DNA of 64,000 nucleotides from Stratiolaelaps scimitus (GCA_019614645.1 JABWDB010000011.1:3459501-3523500), one strand, 5' to 3'. Counted from the first letter of the stretch, positions 53,985 to 64,000 are shown. Notes: generated by a model from the sequence alone, not told the origin. Translations and numbers: made by a program.

Positions 53985-54370
53985 TAAGCAAGTTAAGGCA
54001 TCCACATGACCAGGGCCGCAGCGGGGTGGGCGTGGATGAAGGCGCGCACCGCATGAGCCACGACCTCATTCCCAACCGGCTGACCGCTCCCCAGTGAGCA
54101 GGGTGGTTGGGCACGGTGATGACCATGTCTTTCTCGTTGGCCCATGCTATCTTAGACGCCAGGTGGAGGGCCGTACCGAGTCCATTGACTTCTCCAGCGT
54201 TTTTCTTGAGGGCGAGGAGGCGGACACCACAACGTGTGGCCCGCAACGCAGATGTTACCGTATCGGCCTGCATGAAGTTGACTACCTAGCGGGGACTTCG
54301 GCGAACGCGATAGTGACGGCTCCGACCGCCGGGGAGGGCAGATCCCTGAGGTGATGCAGCCGAAGGTCAT
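53985..54370 (-). pseudogene. Possible decayed retroelement RNase H region
   Basis: Minus-strand frames read PSPAVGAVTIAFAEV, GLGTALHLASKIAWANEKD and, after a frameshift, GNEVVAHAVRAFIHAHP. This order loosely resembles a retroelement RNase H domain (an alternating A/L helix, then GNE-x-x-A). Similarity is weak and the frames are broken. Confidence 0.3.
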
Positions 54371-54738
54371 CGAAGCCGGCGGAAGAACTTAGGGGGGAAA
54401 GACTTGTCGACCAGCGAGGGACGTTCGGGGAAAGTGTAGTCAGGAGGGACGGAGGGCTGCTTTGCTCCAAGGGCGTCGAGGGCTGTAGTGGGGTCGCTAG
54501 AACAAAGGACGTGGGCTACCCGGAGATGTCACCTTCGGTGAGTTTTTGCGATGCTATTCGCACAGCCGCCTGGCCCGTATCCGTGTGACAGGTGTGAGAG
54601 GCTCGCTCGATCCACCGCCTTAGAGAGCTAGGAGGTCCGTCGAGGTGTGTACTGATATTATTCAAGTCCCTATTTCGGCCTTCGCTCTGCTATTGGTCAA
54701 TATCAATTTAGAGTGGCCCCTTCAGAGGAATACTCCAT

Positions 54739-54795
54739 CGCGTTGAGATCACCCAGAACGATGTCCTCAGGGTTGTTTTTGACAGGCGACGTAGA
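54739..54795 (+). pseudogene. LINE ORF2 fragment from the C-terminal part
   Basis: It reads VEITQNDVLRVVFDRRRR, matching TEIVQNDALRAIFGRRRR in the LINE at 58993-59880. It is followed at once by a piece from a more N-terminal part of ORF2, so two separate LINE fragments meet here. Confidence 0.65.
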
Positions 54796-54830
54796 CCTGT
54801 TCGAGGAGGGCAGTTTTCTGCCACTGAGGT

Positions 54831-56098
54831 ATGCTCCACGTTAGGCGTGCTCGAACCTCCTTCTATAAAGCTCATTTCAGGCAGCTGCAAGGCAAAGCTA
54901 GCCAACTGTGGAAGTTTATCAACACGTCCTGTGGTAGGCGGCGAGCTCAACTTCCGGTCACTCTGGAGGGCAGCACGGAGTCTCTTTCTTTTCCACAAAG
55001 TACTGTAAATGAATTAAATCTTCATTTGACAATGATCGGATCGAGTACCACATCATCTCTCCAACAATGACGTTAGGCCCTAGCTGGAGACTGTCTTACA
55101 AGCTCAGGAACAAACGTTCCAGCTGGCGGGTGTTTCTTAAGCAGGCTCTTGCCTTCACTAAGGCCACCTGAAGTGTTGGTACAAAGGGAATTCCCGGACA
55201 AACTGTTTATCCTTCCTGGCCCCTCCGCTGAGCCACATCATTAAGACGTCTATAACCCATTAAGTCATTAAGTCGTCTAGTTTATTCCCGCGGAAACTGA
55301 AAGAAGCTAGGATTATTCCCTTGTTTAATATGTTTAAGCTTGATCGCAGGCAGCTGTTGAGTTATGGGCCCATATCATTGGCTGAGTATCTTTCGAAAGT
55401 AATGGTAAAATTATTCTGCTTAGACTAGAAAGGCACCTCAATTCCTTAAATTTATTTTCACCCTGTCAGTTTTGTTCCGAGACGCGAGAGCCACCGAATC
55501 GACCCTGGCACACCTTTTACAGGAGATGGTTAACTCCGACGAGAACAACGAATTTTGTTTGCGAGTCCTCCTAGAGCCAAAGGTAAAATGTAAAGCTTTA
55601 TTGGTTTATTAAAGGAGCTGCAATTTCACAATGCTTAAGCTCTCTTATATGTCGCGTAACGGGACTCGAACCCGGTGTGTACCGCTTTCGACATTCATTC
55701 TTTCTGTGAATTCTGGAACATCTTGGATGCAATACAATGGCAATTGCCCCGTTTCGATCTTACCTTGCAGACAAAAAATAAGCTGTGAGGGTTGGGGAGT
55801 TTGAATCAACCTATAGGGTTCCATTCTCGAGCCTTGTATGTTCATTATTCTAACCAATGTCATCCTGCTCAAGATATCTGCGGACAGTTTCTCTAAAACC
55901 GTAGCCTATGCAGATGATATATCGCTTCTGTTTCGAATCTCCCCATCCTTGATTCAGCGGGATATCCAATCCGCTAGCTTCAAGCTCGAGGATGTCTTCG
56001 ACCTCTTCCAGAAAATCGGACTCAAATCTGCATATGCAGTTATCACGAGTGTTATAGAAATGGATAATCTGCGATGGTACTTAATTCGATTCGTTTGA
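54831..56098 (+). mobile_element. Decayed LINE copy (middle of ORF2, reverse transcriptase), with a SINE inside
   Basis: The plus strand reads RARTSFYKAHFRQL and KFINTSCGRRRAQLPV (54831-55070), then PRKLKEARIIPLFN, YGPISLAEYLSKV and FYRRW in broken frames, then GSILEPCMFIILTNVILL and TVAYADDISLLFRI (55838-56098). The order matches ORF2 of the LINE at 58993-61981. A SINE at 55578-55685 interrupts it. Stops and frameshifts make it dead. Confidence 0.8.
55578..55685 (-). mobile_element. SINE family 1 inserted into a decayed LINE
   Basis: On the minus strand the head retains GGGTTCGAGTCCCG (B-box); then GACATATAAGAGAGCTTAAG, GCAGCTCCTTTAATAAACCA and a short tail. The front of the head is missing. 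Confidence 0.75.
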
Positions 56099-56375
56099 TG
56101 GAGATAATTGAAATTAGTGGACTCTAGTGGTCTATAGGATCGGTTTTGCTTGAACCACGCCAAACGACCTTTTCGAGCGACACAATTTCTAAAGCTAACG
56201 ACCCACAGCTAACTGATGTACCGAGGTAGAAGCTGCGCAAATAGCGCTATTTTGAACATAGTCTGGCAAAGAAGGGCCACATCAATGAGACTGGGGGGTG
56301 TATAGTTCACCTGTGAGCATTTGCGATCCGTCTTGATTTTTTCTGGATGGATTACATTTATTATTTATTGTATTG

Positions 56376-56420
56376 CACTTTATTTAATAGATCAATAGAA
56401 GGTTTACCTTTACTTACCTC
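56376..56420 (+). mobile_element. SINE/LINE 3' tail fragment
   Basis: TTATTTAATAGATCAATAGA then GGTTTACCTTTACTTACC. It could be the 3' end of the decayed plus-strand LINE that starts at 54831 (inference). Confidence 0.5.
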
Positions 56421-56813
56421 ATAGTTGTGTGTTTATGGAATACTATATGGTATTCTCATTTTGTATCTATTGTACTTACAATACAAATTATCTGCTTGCG
56501 CGTGGTGGTGTATCTTGCTATTTTGGCGGCGCTGTACGAGTTTATACAGGATTTTAGGTATCTGGTGGATTGAGGAAAACTGGACCAGGTGATTAGTCTA
56601 GATTTGCGTTCCCAGATATTCTTTCGTAAACAATTGGCTATTGACAAGGTCATTGGAAAACATTATTTCGAAGCGATGAGTAAACCAACCAGAAGGCACC
56701 CCTTTATATTATTTGTCCTTGAAGGAAACACAGGCTTCTGCAGAATTTCAGGCTCCATTCAGGACACAAATCTACGCGGTGGATGTTATATTTATGTGCG
56801 ACATTCATCGGAG

Positions 56814-56814
<1 letters not shown>

Positions 56815-56848
<34 letters not shown>
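56815..56848. repeat. (TA)n microsatellite
   Basis: Uninterrupted TA run. Confidence 0.85.
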
Positions 56849-56850
<2 letters not shown>

Positions 56851-57070
56851 TCTCGGGCCCACTCATGGATCAGGTGAAAATCTGAACAACTGAGAACTCT
56901 GAGATGTGAAAACTCACTCAAGCCATCCACCATGCATGGCCGAGACGGGAGAAGAACATTCTCTTCGAAATTCTCCCATTTTGGAACATCCGAGTTGAGG
57001 ATGTTTATCGGGGATCCTCTATAATGGTCCCTCCCAGCCTCAGAGGCGAGTTCCTATGGGCCGTCGTGTA

Positions 57071-57118
57071 AAAAACACAATATACTGTTCTTGAATCAAT
57101 AGAGGATATTGTGTTTTT
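57071..57118. repeat. 13-bp inverted repeat
   Basis: AAAAACACAATAT at 57071-57083 and its exact reverse complement at 57106-57118, with a 22-base loop. Confidence 0.8.
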
Positions 57119-57124
57119 CTCAAA

Positions 57125-57325
57125 TATTTGAATGACAGATGCACCCGATGTCGAGCCCGGTGGCGTGGTGCGTCCGTGTGCGCCTCGCAAACGAGGGAGA
57201 CACGTAGGGCTCGATCCCTGCCGTTGCACATTTGCATTTAAGAGGCCCGTCATATGAAGCAATGCCGAAAGCAGTTGTACCGTGGAGGTTAAATGTTTGC
57301 TGAGCGTCAGCCCGGAAAATTTTCG
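57125..57325 (+). mobile_element. Repeat family 2 as a probable second tRNA-headed SINE
   Basis: It begins with a tRNA-like head (GGTGGCGTGGTGCG, then GGGCTCGATCCCTGCC as B-box), then CACATTTGCATTTAAGAGG, AAGCAATGCCGAAAGCAGTT and CTGAGCGTCAGCCCGGAAAA. Other copies lack the head: 38836-38955, 30795-30845 (+), 7289-7355, 41743-41850, 43400-43495 and 51836-51915 (-). Confidence 0.6.
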
Positions 57326-57835
57326 AGATTCACCACGTGGCAGACCGGCCATGCGAAACAGCGATCTGAACCAATGGCAAATAAGCCAATACTGTGACAC
57401 CCGTGGGAAGTTCTTCGCCGAGACATCTTTCTCTTGTGGGCCGACAAACACTATCTGGAAATGGTTGATAAATAGTTATAGTTAAATAGTGATTCAGACG
57501 ACAAACGGCGACTAATATTTCTGAACGCCGAAAAAACACCACAACGCAGGACACTACCAGCAATTTAAGGCAACGCTCGGCAGCAACGGGCAACACCAGC
57601 GCATTTTCCCAGCAAAACACGACGAGTAGACGAGAAATTCAAGAATAAAATACTATCAAAAAACTATAAAGCTCACCCAAATGGACAATAATTATAATAA
57701 AATGGTAGGAATGATGTCACTAATTACAGTAATAATGGCAAAACGTCGAGGAGCGCTGACATCCCAGATAACCAATAGGAGCAATAATTAGTACAAGAGG
57801 GAGGGAGGGAGAGAGAGAGAGAGAAATGTGTCAGG

Positions 57836-58244
57836 CATGAACAACAGACCCCGAAGGTCGAAAGAACCCCGAAGGACAAAAATACCCCCCAAGGATAAAA
57901 GGTCCCGGAAGGACAAAAGGACCCCGGAGGCCGAACGGAAAACGAAGAACAAAAGGACCCTGAAGGTCGACAGGACCCCCAAGGACAAAAGGAGCCCGGA
58001 AGCCGAAAGGAAAACGAAGAACAAAAGGACGTCGAAGGTCGACAGGACCCCGAAGGGTAAATAGACCCTCAAGGATAAAAGGACCCGGAAAGACAAAAGG
58101 ATCCCGAAGAACAAAAGGACTCCGGAGGCAGAAAGGGAAGCGAAGGACACAAGGACCGTGAAGGCCGAAAGGAAAACGAAAATCAAAAGGACCCCGAAGG
58201 TCGAAAGGACCTCGAATGTCGAAAGGACCCTGCAGGACAAAAAT
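57836..58244. repeat. 18-bp minisatellite, purine-rich, about 22 units
   Basis: The unit is close to GACCCCGAAGGACAAAAG and recurs every 18 bases with almost no T on the plus strand. A four-unit (72-bp) higher-order pattern is visible: the run CGAAGAACAAAAGGAC recurs at about 57942 and 58014. Both strands are open in places only because 18 is a multiple of three. Confidence 0.92.
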
Positions 58245-58992
58245 ATGCTGTGAATATTTCAGTCAGTTTGCTAATCTATGCTTCATATTTTATAAATTTA
58301 TTTCGTATCATCATTATCAAACTATTCATAGATCTGATTTCGCTATCTACCTACGGTAACCTAGAGACCGATATAGAGCTCCCCTACTATACTAATGAGC
58401 CTAAATAATGACGGCATTAATTAAGATTTCCACGAAATGTCGAACGTCTAATCGGAATCAGAGTCCTACTCGACTATTTCGATTCTCAACTATGAAGCTT
58501 CGATCTTCAACTATGATACTTTAACTCATAATTACGATGAACGGAACACAAACGCATGTGCTTCCACATGTTAATCCCAACTATAGAAAGTTATTTCTGT
58601 AAATGTCAAAGCTTGGTCAATATCGAATATATTTGGGTCATTCTTCGAGCAGTCCACACCATTTTTCAGATAAATCAACAGACCGACTTTGGACTCTGTC
58701 TTACAATACAATACAAGGTTTGGTTTATTAGCGGAACTGCAGTCTTATCACAACGCTTAAGTTCTCGTAAAAATAATAGCGAAAAAGTGTCGTCTCATGG
58801 ATTATTTCAAATGCTACCGATTTCTGGAAATGGCATTATTTACATCAATGTTTTGATTATCATAAAAGTAACAGTATACAAGGGGCAACGCCCACACAAA
58901 TTATATTCAGTCTATGCATTAATCGCAATTATAAATAAACAGACTTTCTCTGTTTCGTTTCATTATAGTATACTCCAAAGGACACCTCTAAA

Positions 58993-61981
58993 TTATTTAC
59001 AAACAATCTTCCTGACCTCCCGCGCAAACACCTTTGATGATGTAAGGGTTCTAATTTCGCGAGGTAGTGAGCCCCAGACTGCAGGCAAGCGGTGCGCAAG
59101 AGCATGGCGGCTGAGTTCTCTTATGACAAATGGTGTTTCGAAGGTTGTTGGCCGACGGTTAGACCTTTTGACGACAGCGGTGATTGGAAGTGCAATATCA
59201 CGGGGAATTTTTCCTCTCATCATCTTAAAGGCAAGAAGTGCGACATGAACCACGTAAATCTTACCTATAGGCAGCAGGTCAAATTTCTCAAAAACATCCG
59301 CAACCGAGTCTCGCCGACGTCTACCAAAAATTGCTCTTAGAGCGTCATTCTGAACAATCTCGGTTCTGCGAATGATCGTCTTATAGCCACCACCCCAGAT
59401 AGAGATCCCATAGCACATGATAGGCAACAGGAGCATTCTGTAAACTAAAAGTAACCCCTCCACTGGAATACCACGATCTCTGAGGCGACGGATCGAGGAA
59501 ATAACGGCATAACACTTGGGAAGGAGAGCCTCAAGATGGGCTTGCCACTTCAGTGTCTCATTAATGGTCAGGCCCAGACATCTGACCGTAGACGACATCG
59601 GAACCGGCTCCCCGCAAAGCCACACCGGATCTATCACTGGAGTCCTTTGTGGTGGGCGCAACAGAATGAAACCCGTTTTGTTGGTATTCACAACAAGTCC
59701 GAACCGCTCAAAGGTCTTCACCACTCCCTCAACCTTCGCCGCCGCAGCCTGAATATCTGAGTTCAGTTCTGACGGACGTATCCGGAATAGGAGTGAGGTG
59801 TCATCAGCGTAAGCAACAGTCTTACAATAATTGCCAGACGAGATTTTGAGCAGAATGAAATTGATCAAAATAACAAACATAAACGGTCAGTTAACATTGG
59901 AACCCCTGGGGGGTTCCAATGTTAACCACCTGCCATGATGACCAAATGTCGCCAACCACAACCGCCTGTTTCCTATCTGAGAGATATGAGTGAAACCATC
60001 TGACAACTTCGGGTGAGCAGCCAAGGCACTCTAGCATTTGAAGGAAAAAGGAGTGGCGCAGGCAATTGAAGGCGGCCGCCACATCCAGCATCACCCCAAG
60101 ACAGAGTTGACCGTTCTCAACAGTGTCGGCGACTTCCTGCCAGAGATGCGCGAGCGCGAGCTCAGTGGAGCGCGCCCTTCGGAAGCCAAACTGGCATGGT
60201 GAGAAGAAACTCGCCGAGTTAAGATGCCTTTCAAGCCTGGACATTACCACCTTCTCGAACACTTTAGAAAGATAGTCAACAAGCGAGATAGGCCGGTAGT
60301 TCGAGGGAAACTTTCGATCACCTTTATTTTTAAAAAGCGGGACAACTCTGGCCATCTTCAACCTGGAAGGAAATATCCCGTTTCTAAGGGACAAGTTTAT
60401 AACATGTGTTAAAGGGCGAGCGAGAACCCACGAGGACAACTTAATAAGTGTGCTCGGGATGCCCAAGGCCCCCACAGTCCAGTTGGCCCTAGTTGAATCA
60501 AGGGCCCTCTGTGTTTCCGATAAGCTAACCTCTGAGAACGCAAATGTCGAACTCTGAGCCCCCCAAATAGATGTCAATTCTGGTCGGAGGTCTTCTTGGG
60601 CGTTTATCCCAGATACAGTGTCTGAACCGACAGCAGCAAAGTGCCGGTTTAATTCATAAGCAATAGCCTGTGGTGTCTCTAGACGCCCAGAATTAGATTC
60701 GAGAATCCGAGGGAGTTCAGCTTTACTGCTACCTCTTCCACATGAGGTATTGATAAATTTCCACAATTTGGAACTATTGCTCTGCAGGCGGGTGAACCGA
60801 TTTCTGAAGAAGGAAGTCCTGGCACACCGGAGCTTTCGCTTATACCTGAGAAGACTGTCACGATAGGCCGTCTTAGACTCATGGGAGCCCACCTTAATGT
60901 ACCAGCGGTAGAGCTTGTTTACATGAGTCCTAAGACGGCGAAGACCAGGGGAAAATTGGAATTTATCTCGACACTGGGGCGCGGTTGGTTCCACTGTGGC
61001 AAAGCATCTATCATATTCTGTAGACAGCTCGCTGCTGAGTGTACTAAAGGCAATCTCAACGTCCTCAGTGTCAAGTACATTAAGCCAACTACGTTGGCCA
61101 ATATTGCAGTCAAAACGAACAAGGCCTTCCGTGTCATGCTGTTTAACAGGGACTTGCACCGCTAGAGGAGCACTCGCTGGATCAACATCAGACTTACCCG
61201 TTATAGCAACTGTAACCGGATAGTGATCAGAAAACAAAGGAGTACGCCAGACTGCCGCAGAGATATCGAGGTATTCCTCACAATTGCAAACGGCTATATG
61301 ATCTATGCAAGTGCCGGAAGACGGGCGGGTGACTTTGTCAATAACATGACAGCAATTTCGAGAGGAGAAGAATCCAGAATAACTTTCAGAACACGGGCCG
61401 TTTAACAGATTAACGTTTGAATCACCCATAAGGATACAAGGAAGGGTACCACCCACAGGAAGAATGTGTTCAAGCATGTCGAGCAGGGAGTCCCTATGTG
61501 AGAAATGACTGGAATAAAAACCAACGAGGTAACCCTCGAAACCAGCTTTCCTAACGTGGACACGAGCTACTTGCACATTACCATCCTCACTACTTTTTGC
61601 TATCGAGTCGAGAATACTACATTTGTTATGCACATAGATTCCAACCCCGCCGCCTTGTCTGTCAAGCTCCCGACCTGAACCAAGGTACGTGTAGCCTGAG
61701 ATCCCATAGCCGCAGTATTCAATCGTTTTTAACCATGTTTCACTCACCACTACCGCGTCCAGATAGCTTCCTTCACCCTCAAGAAAATCTTGCAGAGTTT
61801 CTAGTTGCCCCGGCTTTTTTAGCCCCCCCGTACCAGCATTAAGATGAAGCGCGGCGAAATTGCTAAAGACAGGGACATTTATCCCATAGAGGCCAGGAAC
61901 TTTAAATTCAGGGACACCGTCCCACATCCGACAATCTTTAACATTGGTAAAATTCTGATTATTGTTGAATATACTATTCAT
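58993..61981 (-). pseudogene. LINE ORF2 (endonuclease and reverse transcriptase), broken by a frameshift
   Basis: The first part, 61981-59891 (696 codons), has the endonuclease with VSETWLK, GGGVGIYV, MGDSNVNLL and SDHYPVTV, then the reverse transcriptase start with YRPISLVDYLSKVFEK, FGFRRARST, LGVMLDVAAAFN and GTPQG. Just after GTPQG the frame is lost. It resumes at 59880-58993 (295 codons) with TVAYADDTSLLFRI (the YADD catalytic motif) and runs to the C-terminus. Together it would be about 1,000 residues, a normal size. The break lies within a perfect palindrome at 59890-59926. The rest is undamaged, so the loss is recent. Confidence 0.9.
59890..59926. repeat. Perfect 17-bp palindrome at the ORF2 break
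   Basis: GTTAACATTGGAACCCC (59890-59906), TGG, then its exact reverse complement (59910-59926). Confidence 0.95.
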
Positions 61982-61986
61982 ATTGG

Positions 61987-63522
61987 TTATTTAGAGTCCT
62001 TTCTAACACTAGATCTCAGTGGAGAGATCAAAGACATTAACGGTCCAAGCATTTTTACAAGTTCTTGCAAGCACTTAGCTGCACGTGGACATATTACGTT
62101 AAGAAGCCGAGAAATGGGTCTCAGAGAAGTGCTAAGGGCTTTATTAGAGGAGGACCTCCTTTTCGGCAGGGATTTACGACGAGGCTTCTTCTGGGTCGGC
62201 GTGTTCTTCTTTGGTAGAGGCGGGATCGTTGTGACTCCAGGTAGAACCAGCTTAACTCCCGGACCATCAGAATTGTCAACCACGACTGATCTCAACACCG
62301 AAGCATACGATGTCTTGGATACATCGGGCGTTGCTGACGAAGCTTCATTAACGACCTCAATCCTGTTGGCCTCAGGATGGTCAGCCCTCAGCTGCTGGAG
62401 GAGTCTGCTCTCCATCCACGCTTTTCGTTTCTCCGTTTCATACGCTTTGAGAGGACAGCTGGACGACGTTGAAGCATGAGCTCCTTTGCAGTTGACGCAC
62501 TTTGCAAAATTTTTACACTTATTAGCCAGGTGCCCCGACTGCCCACAATTCTTGCAGGCCACGTCATTCCGGCATGAGCTAGCAATGTGCCCCAACTTCA
62601 GACATTTGAAGCAAGAGACAGGGTTCCCTGCATGCATTACAACTCTGTGCTTCCTGAATCCGAGCAGAACCTCCGCAGGTGGAATTCTTCCAAATTGAAG
62701 AAGCACGCGATCAGTAGGATAGGAGCACAGCTCGGTACCAGTTCGCCTCCTCACCAACTCCCTTTTGACTGCAATGACACCTTCTCCTGAGAGGGCTTTC
62801 AGAATTTCCTCCTCCGAGAATCCTTTATCAACCTGGGTGATCCTGGCCCAATTCAATTCCAACTCTCGACATTTTGCAATCACCGGAAGACTTAACAGAG
62901 TAGAGAGCTTTGATAGTGACCTTGCGTCACCAACCGAATCCGCCCACACTAGAATGACACCATGCCTTGATTGCGGTCTAGAGTTCGGAAACAGCCTAAA
63001 CACTTCGCTGCATAAGGCCAGGAGGTTGCCCTCAAAAGGTTCACCGGAAAACCTTGTGACGCCATCTACATTCCTCTCAACTCTACGTGAAATCTGTACA
63101 CGAAATGACGCTTTTGCGGTAGTATTGGCATTATCACGGATAGCGTCGATCTGAGATTTGATCTTCTCAATTCTTTTGGTCGTGTTCTTGTATGACACTT
63201 GCTGCCAGCCTTGGTTACAGGCATCTTCACTCTGCCCAACCACCGGTTCATCAGGTCTCGCAGAGAGATGGCCACTGTCCCGGCGATCAGCTGGCGGCGT
63301 CGGCACCACAGTCGCTACAGCAGAGTTCAACGAAACAAGCGGGGTTGGGATCGATGGACCCTCATTAGACATGTCGTCCCGCCTTGAGGACGTCATGCTT
63401 AAAGTCTCAGCAGCTGCCTGCAAGTTCCTCAGGTTTCTTTCCTTGCAGTTTTTTCGAATTCCTCTAGAGATCTTCGCTGAAGCACTTCTTGTTGTCATAC
63501 CAGAAGTGCCAGCCTTCCCCAT
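61987..63522 (-). CDS. LINE ORF1 (gag-like, zinc-knuckle nucleic-acid-binding protein)
   Basis: 511 residues, intact from ATG to stop. The N-terminal 150 residues are Ser/Thr- and Lys/Arg-rich. At residues 304-317 lies CFKCLKLGHIASSC, then CKNCGQSGHLANKC (323-336) and CVNCKGAHASTSSSC (341 onward): two CCHC knuckles and a third variant, as in gag-like ORF1 proteins of arthropod non-LTR elements. The C-terminal third is basic (KKPRRKSLPKRRSS). It should coat element RNA in the ribonucleoprotein (family knowledge). Confidence 0.9.
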   Translation of the reverse strand: MGKAGTSGMTTRSASAKISRGIRKNCKERNLRNLQAAAETLSMTSSRRDDMSNEGPSIPTPLVSLNSAVATVVPTPPADRRDSGHLSARPDEPVVGQSEDACNQGWQQVSYKNTTKRIEKIKSQIDAIRDNANTTAKASFRVQISRRVERNVDGVTRFSGEPFEGNLLALCSEVFRLFPNSRPQSRHGVILVWADSVGDARSLSKLSTLLSLPVIAKCRELELNWARITQVDKGFSEEEILKALSGEGVIAVKRELVRRRTGTELCSYPTDRVLLQFGRIPPAEVLLGFRKHRVVMHAGNPVSCFKCLKLGHIASSCRNDVACKNCGQSGHLANKCKNFAKCVNCKGAHASTSSSCPLKAYETEKRKAWMESRLLQQLRADHPEANRIEVVNEASSATPDVSKTSYASVLRSVVVDNSDGPGVKLVLPGVTTIPPLPKKNTPTQKKPRRKSLPKRRSSSNKALSTSLRPISRLLNVICPRAAKCLQELVKMLGPLMSLISPLRSSVRKDSK

Positions 63523-64000
63523 TGGGGGACAGGCTCACAGGGCCAAAAGTAAACAACAGCTGATCCAGCTGTCAGAGTCGACTCAGTACCATACGGCAGA
63601 GGCAAAATCGAACAGCGTGTACGCGTTGTGTATTCGCTGCCGAGACAGCGGTGCCAACGATGATACAAACAGCTGTTGGGCAGCCTAAAATGCTGCACAA
63701 AACCACCACACCGCCTAGCTAATAATAGCTCCGAGCGAGCTAAGATGCGTTTCATTATATACATAATATGCATACACAGAAAAAGCTGGGATTTCAATTC
63801 AATTAGCTAATTCGTGATGTCAGTTAGTTAATACGTGTCTTATTCATGATTTTCTTTTTAAACTAGAGTAGTTGATGCCTATAATAGTAATAAATCTGAA
63901 CTAGCTTCTAACCTGATACGAACCACAGACTTCGCGGAAGCACTGTGCAACCTCAGTACTTTGTAAATACTACCCTAGTAAATATGTAAAGTAAGGTGAT
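63523..64000. other. Upstream of LINE ORF1, no gene seen
   Basis: It probably includes the LINE 5' UTR, but no boundary or target duplication could be placed. No other feature was recognised. Confidence 0.4.

Larger units (their letters stand above)
58701..63522 (-). mobile_element. Near-full-length non-LTR retrotransposon (Jockey/R1-like clade)
   Basis: On the minus strand: ORF1 (63522-61987), five bases, ORF2 (61981-58993, broken), then about 290 bases of 3' UTR ending CGAGAACTTAAGCGTTGTG, CTGCAGTTCCGCTAATAAAC and a TTGTA-repeat tail near 58701. The 5' limit is not defined. Two ORFs, CCHC knuckles, an APE-type endonuclease and a reverse transcriptase without a visible RNase H fit Jockey-like elements; the exact clade needs a tree. 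Confidence 0.88.

Noticed and set aside
57788..58240. A 150-codon minus-strand open frame rich in Leu, Ser and Phe
   Set aside because: It lies entirely in the 18-bp minisatellite; frames stay open because 18 is divisible by three, and the hydrophobic repeats have no independent support.
57836..58244. A CRISPR-like array
   Set aside because: There are no unique spacers between constant repeats; the units are adjoining and diverged, as in a minisatellite, and the genome is eukaryotic.
58556..59248. A 230-codon plus-strand frame
   Set aside because: It runs across the LINE 3' UTR and is antisense to ORF2; no domain is recognised.
61844..63688. Long plus-strand open frames (211, 129 and 176 codons)
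   Set aside because: They are antisense to the intact ORF1 of the LINE, whose zinc knuckles fix the true strand.

Overview
This is eukaryotic nuclear DNA. Its genes are split into short exons with GT-AG introns, and it carries TA-rich microsatellites, a mariner transposon, tRNA-headed SINEs and non-LTR retrotransposons. The mariner, the Jockey/R1-like LINE and the tRNA-derived SINEs fit an arthropod, perhaps a tick or mite. That placement is inference and no species is claimed. There are no bacterial operons, no CRISPR array and no genuine tRNA or rRNA gene that I can see.

All recognisable host genes belong to one family: extracellular proteins made almost only of fibronectin type III (FN3) domains. 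Three genes and at least one relic are present. Gene 1 (+, before base 1 to 24092) enters the window part-way. It shows 25 exons that join into one frame of about 2,356 residues and ends in a transmembrane segment and a short tail. Gene 2 (+, 30567-38597) has a signal peptide, nine exons and about 623 residues, and stops without a membrane anchor. Gene 3 (-, 53057-42099) has a signal peptide and fifteen recognised exons (about 1,093 residues); I could not find its anchor exon. Genes 2 and 3 face each other tail to tail. A broken relic of exons 3 and 4 lies at 28601-29069, between genes 1 and 2.

Comparing the three genes gives a common plan: signal exon; exon 2; exons 3+4; exons 5+6; a four-exon cassette called here B-C-D-A (four FN3 domains); then E, F+G, H, I (four FN3 domains) and J (membrane anchor). 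Gene 3 has one cassette. Gene 1 has at least five in tandem, one of them lacking D and A. B, C and the D+A pair each begin and end in intron phase 1, so each can be gained, lost or skipped without breaking the frame. I think this expandable cassette array is the main interest of the window.

Mobile DNA fills the introns and flanks. A 1,285-bp mariner with TA target duplication and one nonsense codon sits in an intron of gene 1. A nearly complete LINE (-, about 58701-63522) has an intact zinc-knuckle ORF1 and an ORF2 broken at the reverse transcriptase by a perfect 37-base palindrome. Decayed LINE pieces lie at 7371-8860 and 54739-56098. A SINE family shares its 3' end with the LINE, which suggests a SINE-LINE partnership; one copy lies only about 17 bases from a splice acceptor of gene 3. 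Two further dispersed repeat families, several minisatellites and three long perfect hairpins complete the layout. The wide stretches at 24.3-28.5, 38.6-42.1, 53.1-54.7 and 63.5-64 kb show no convincing host gene.
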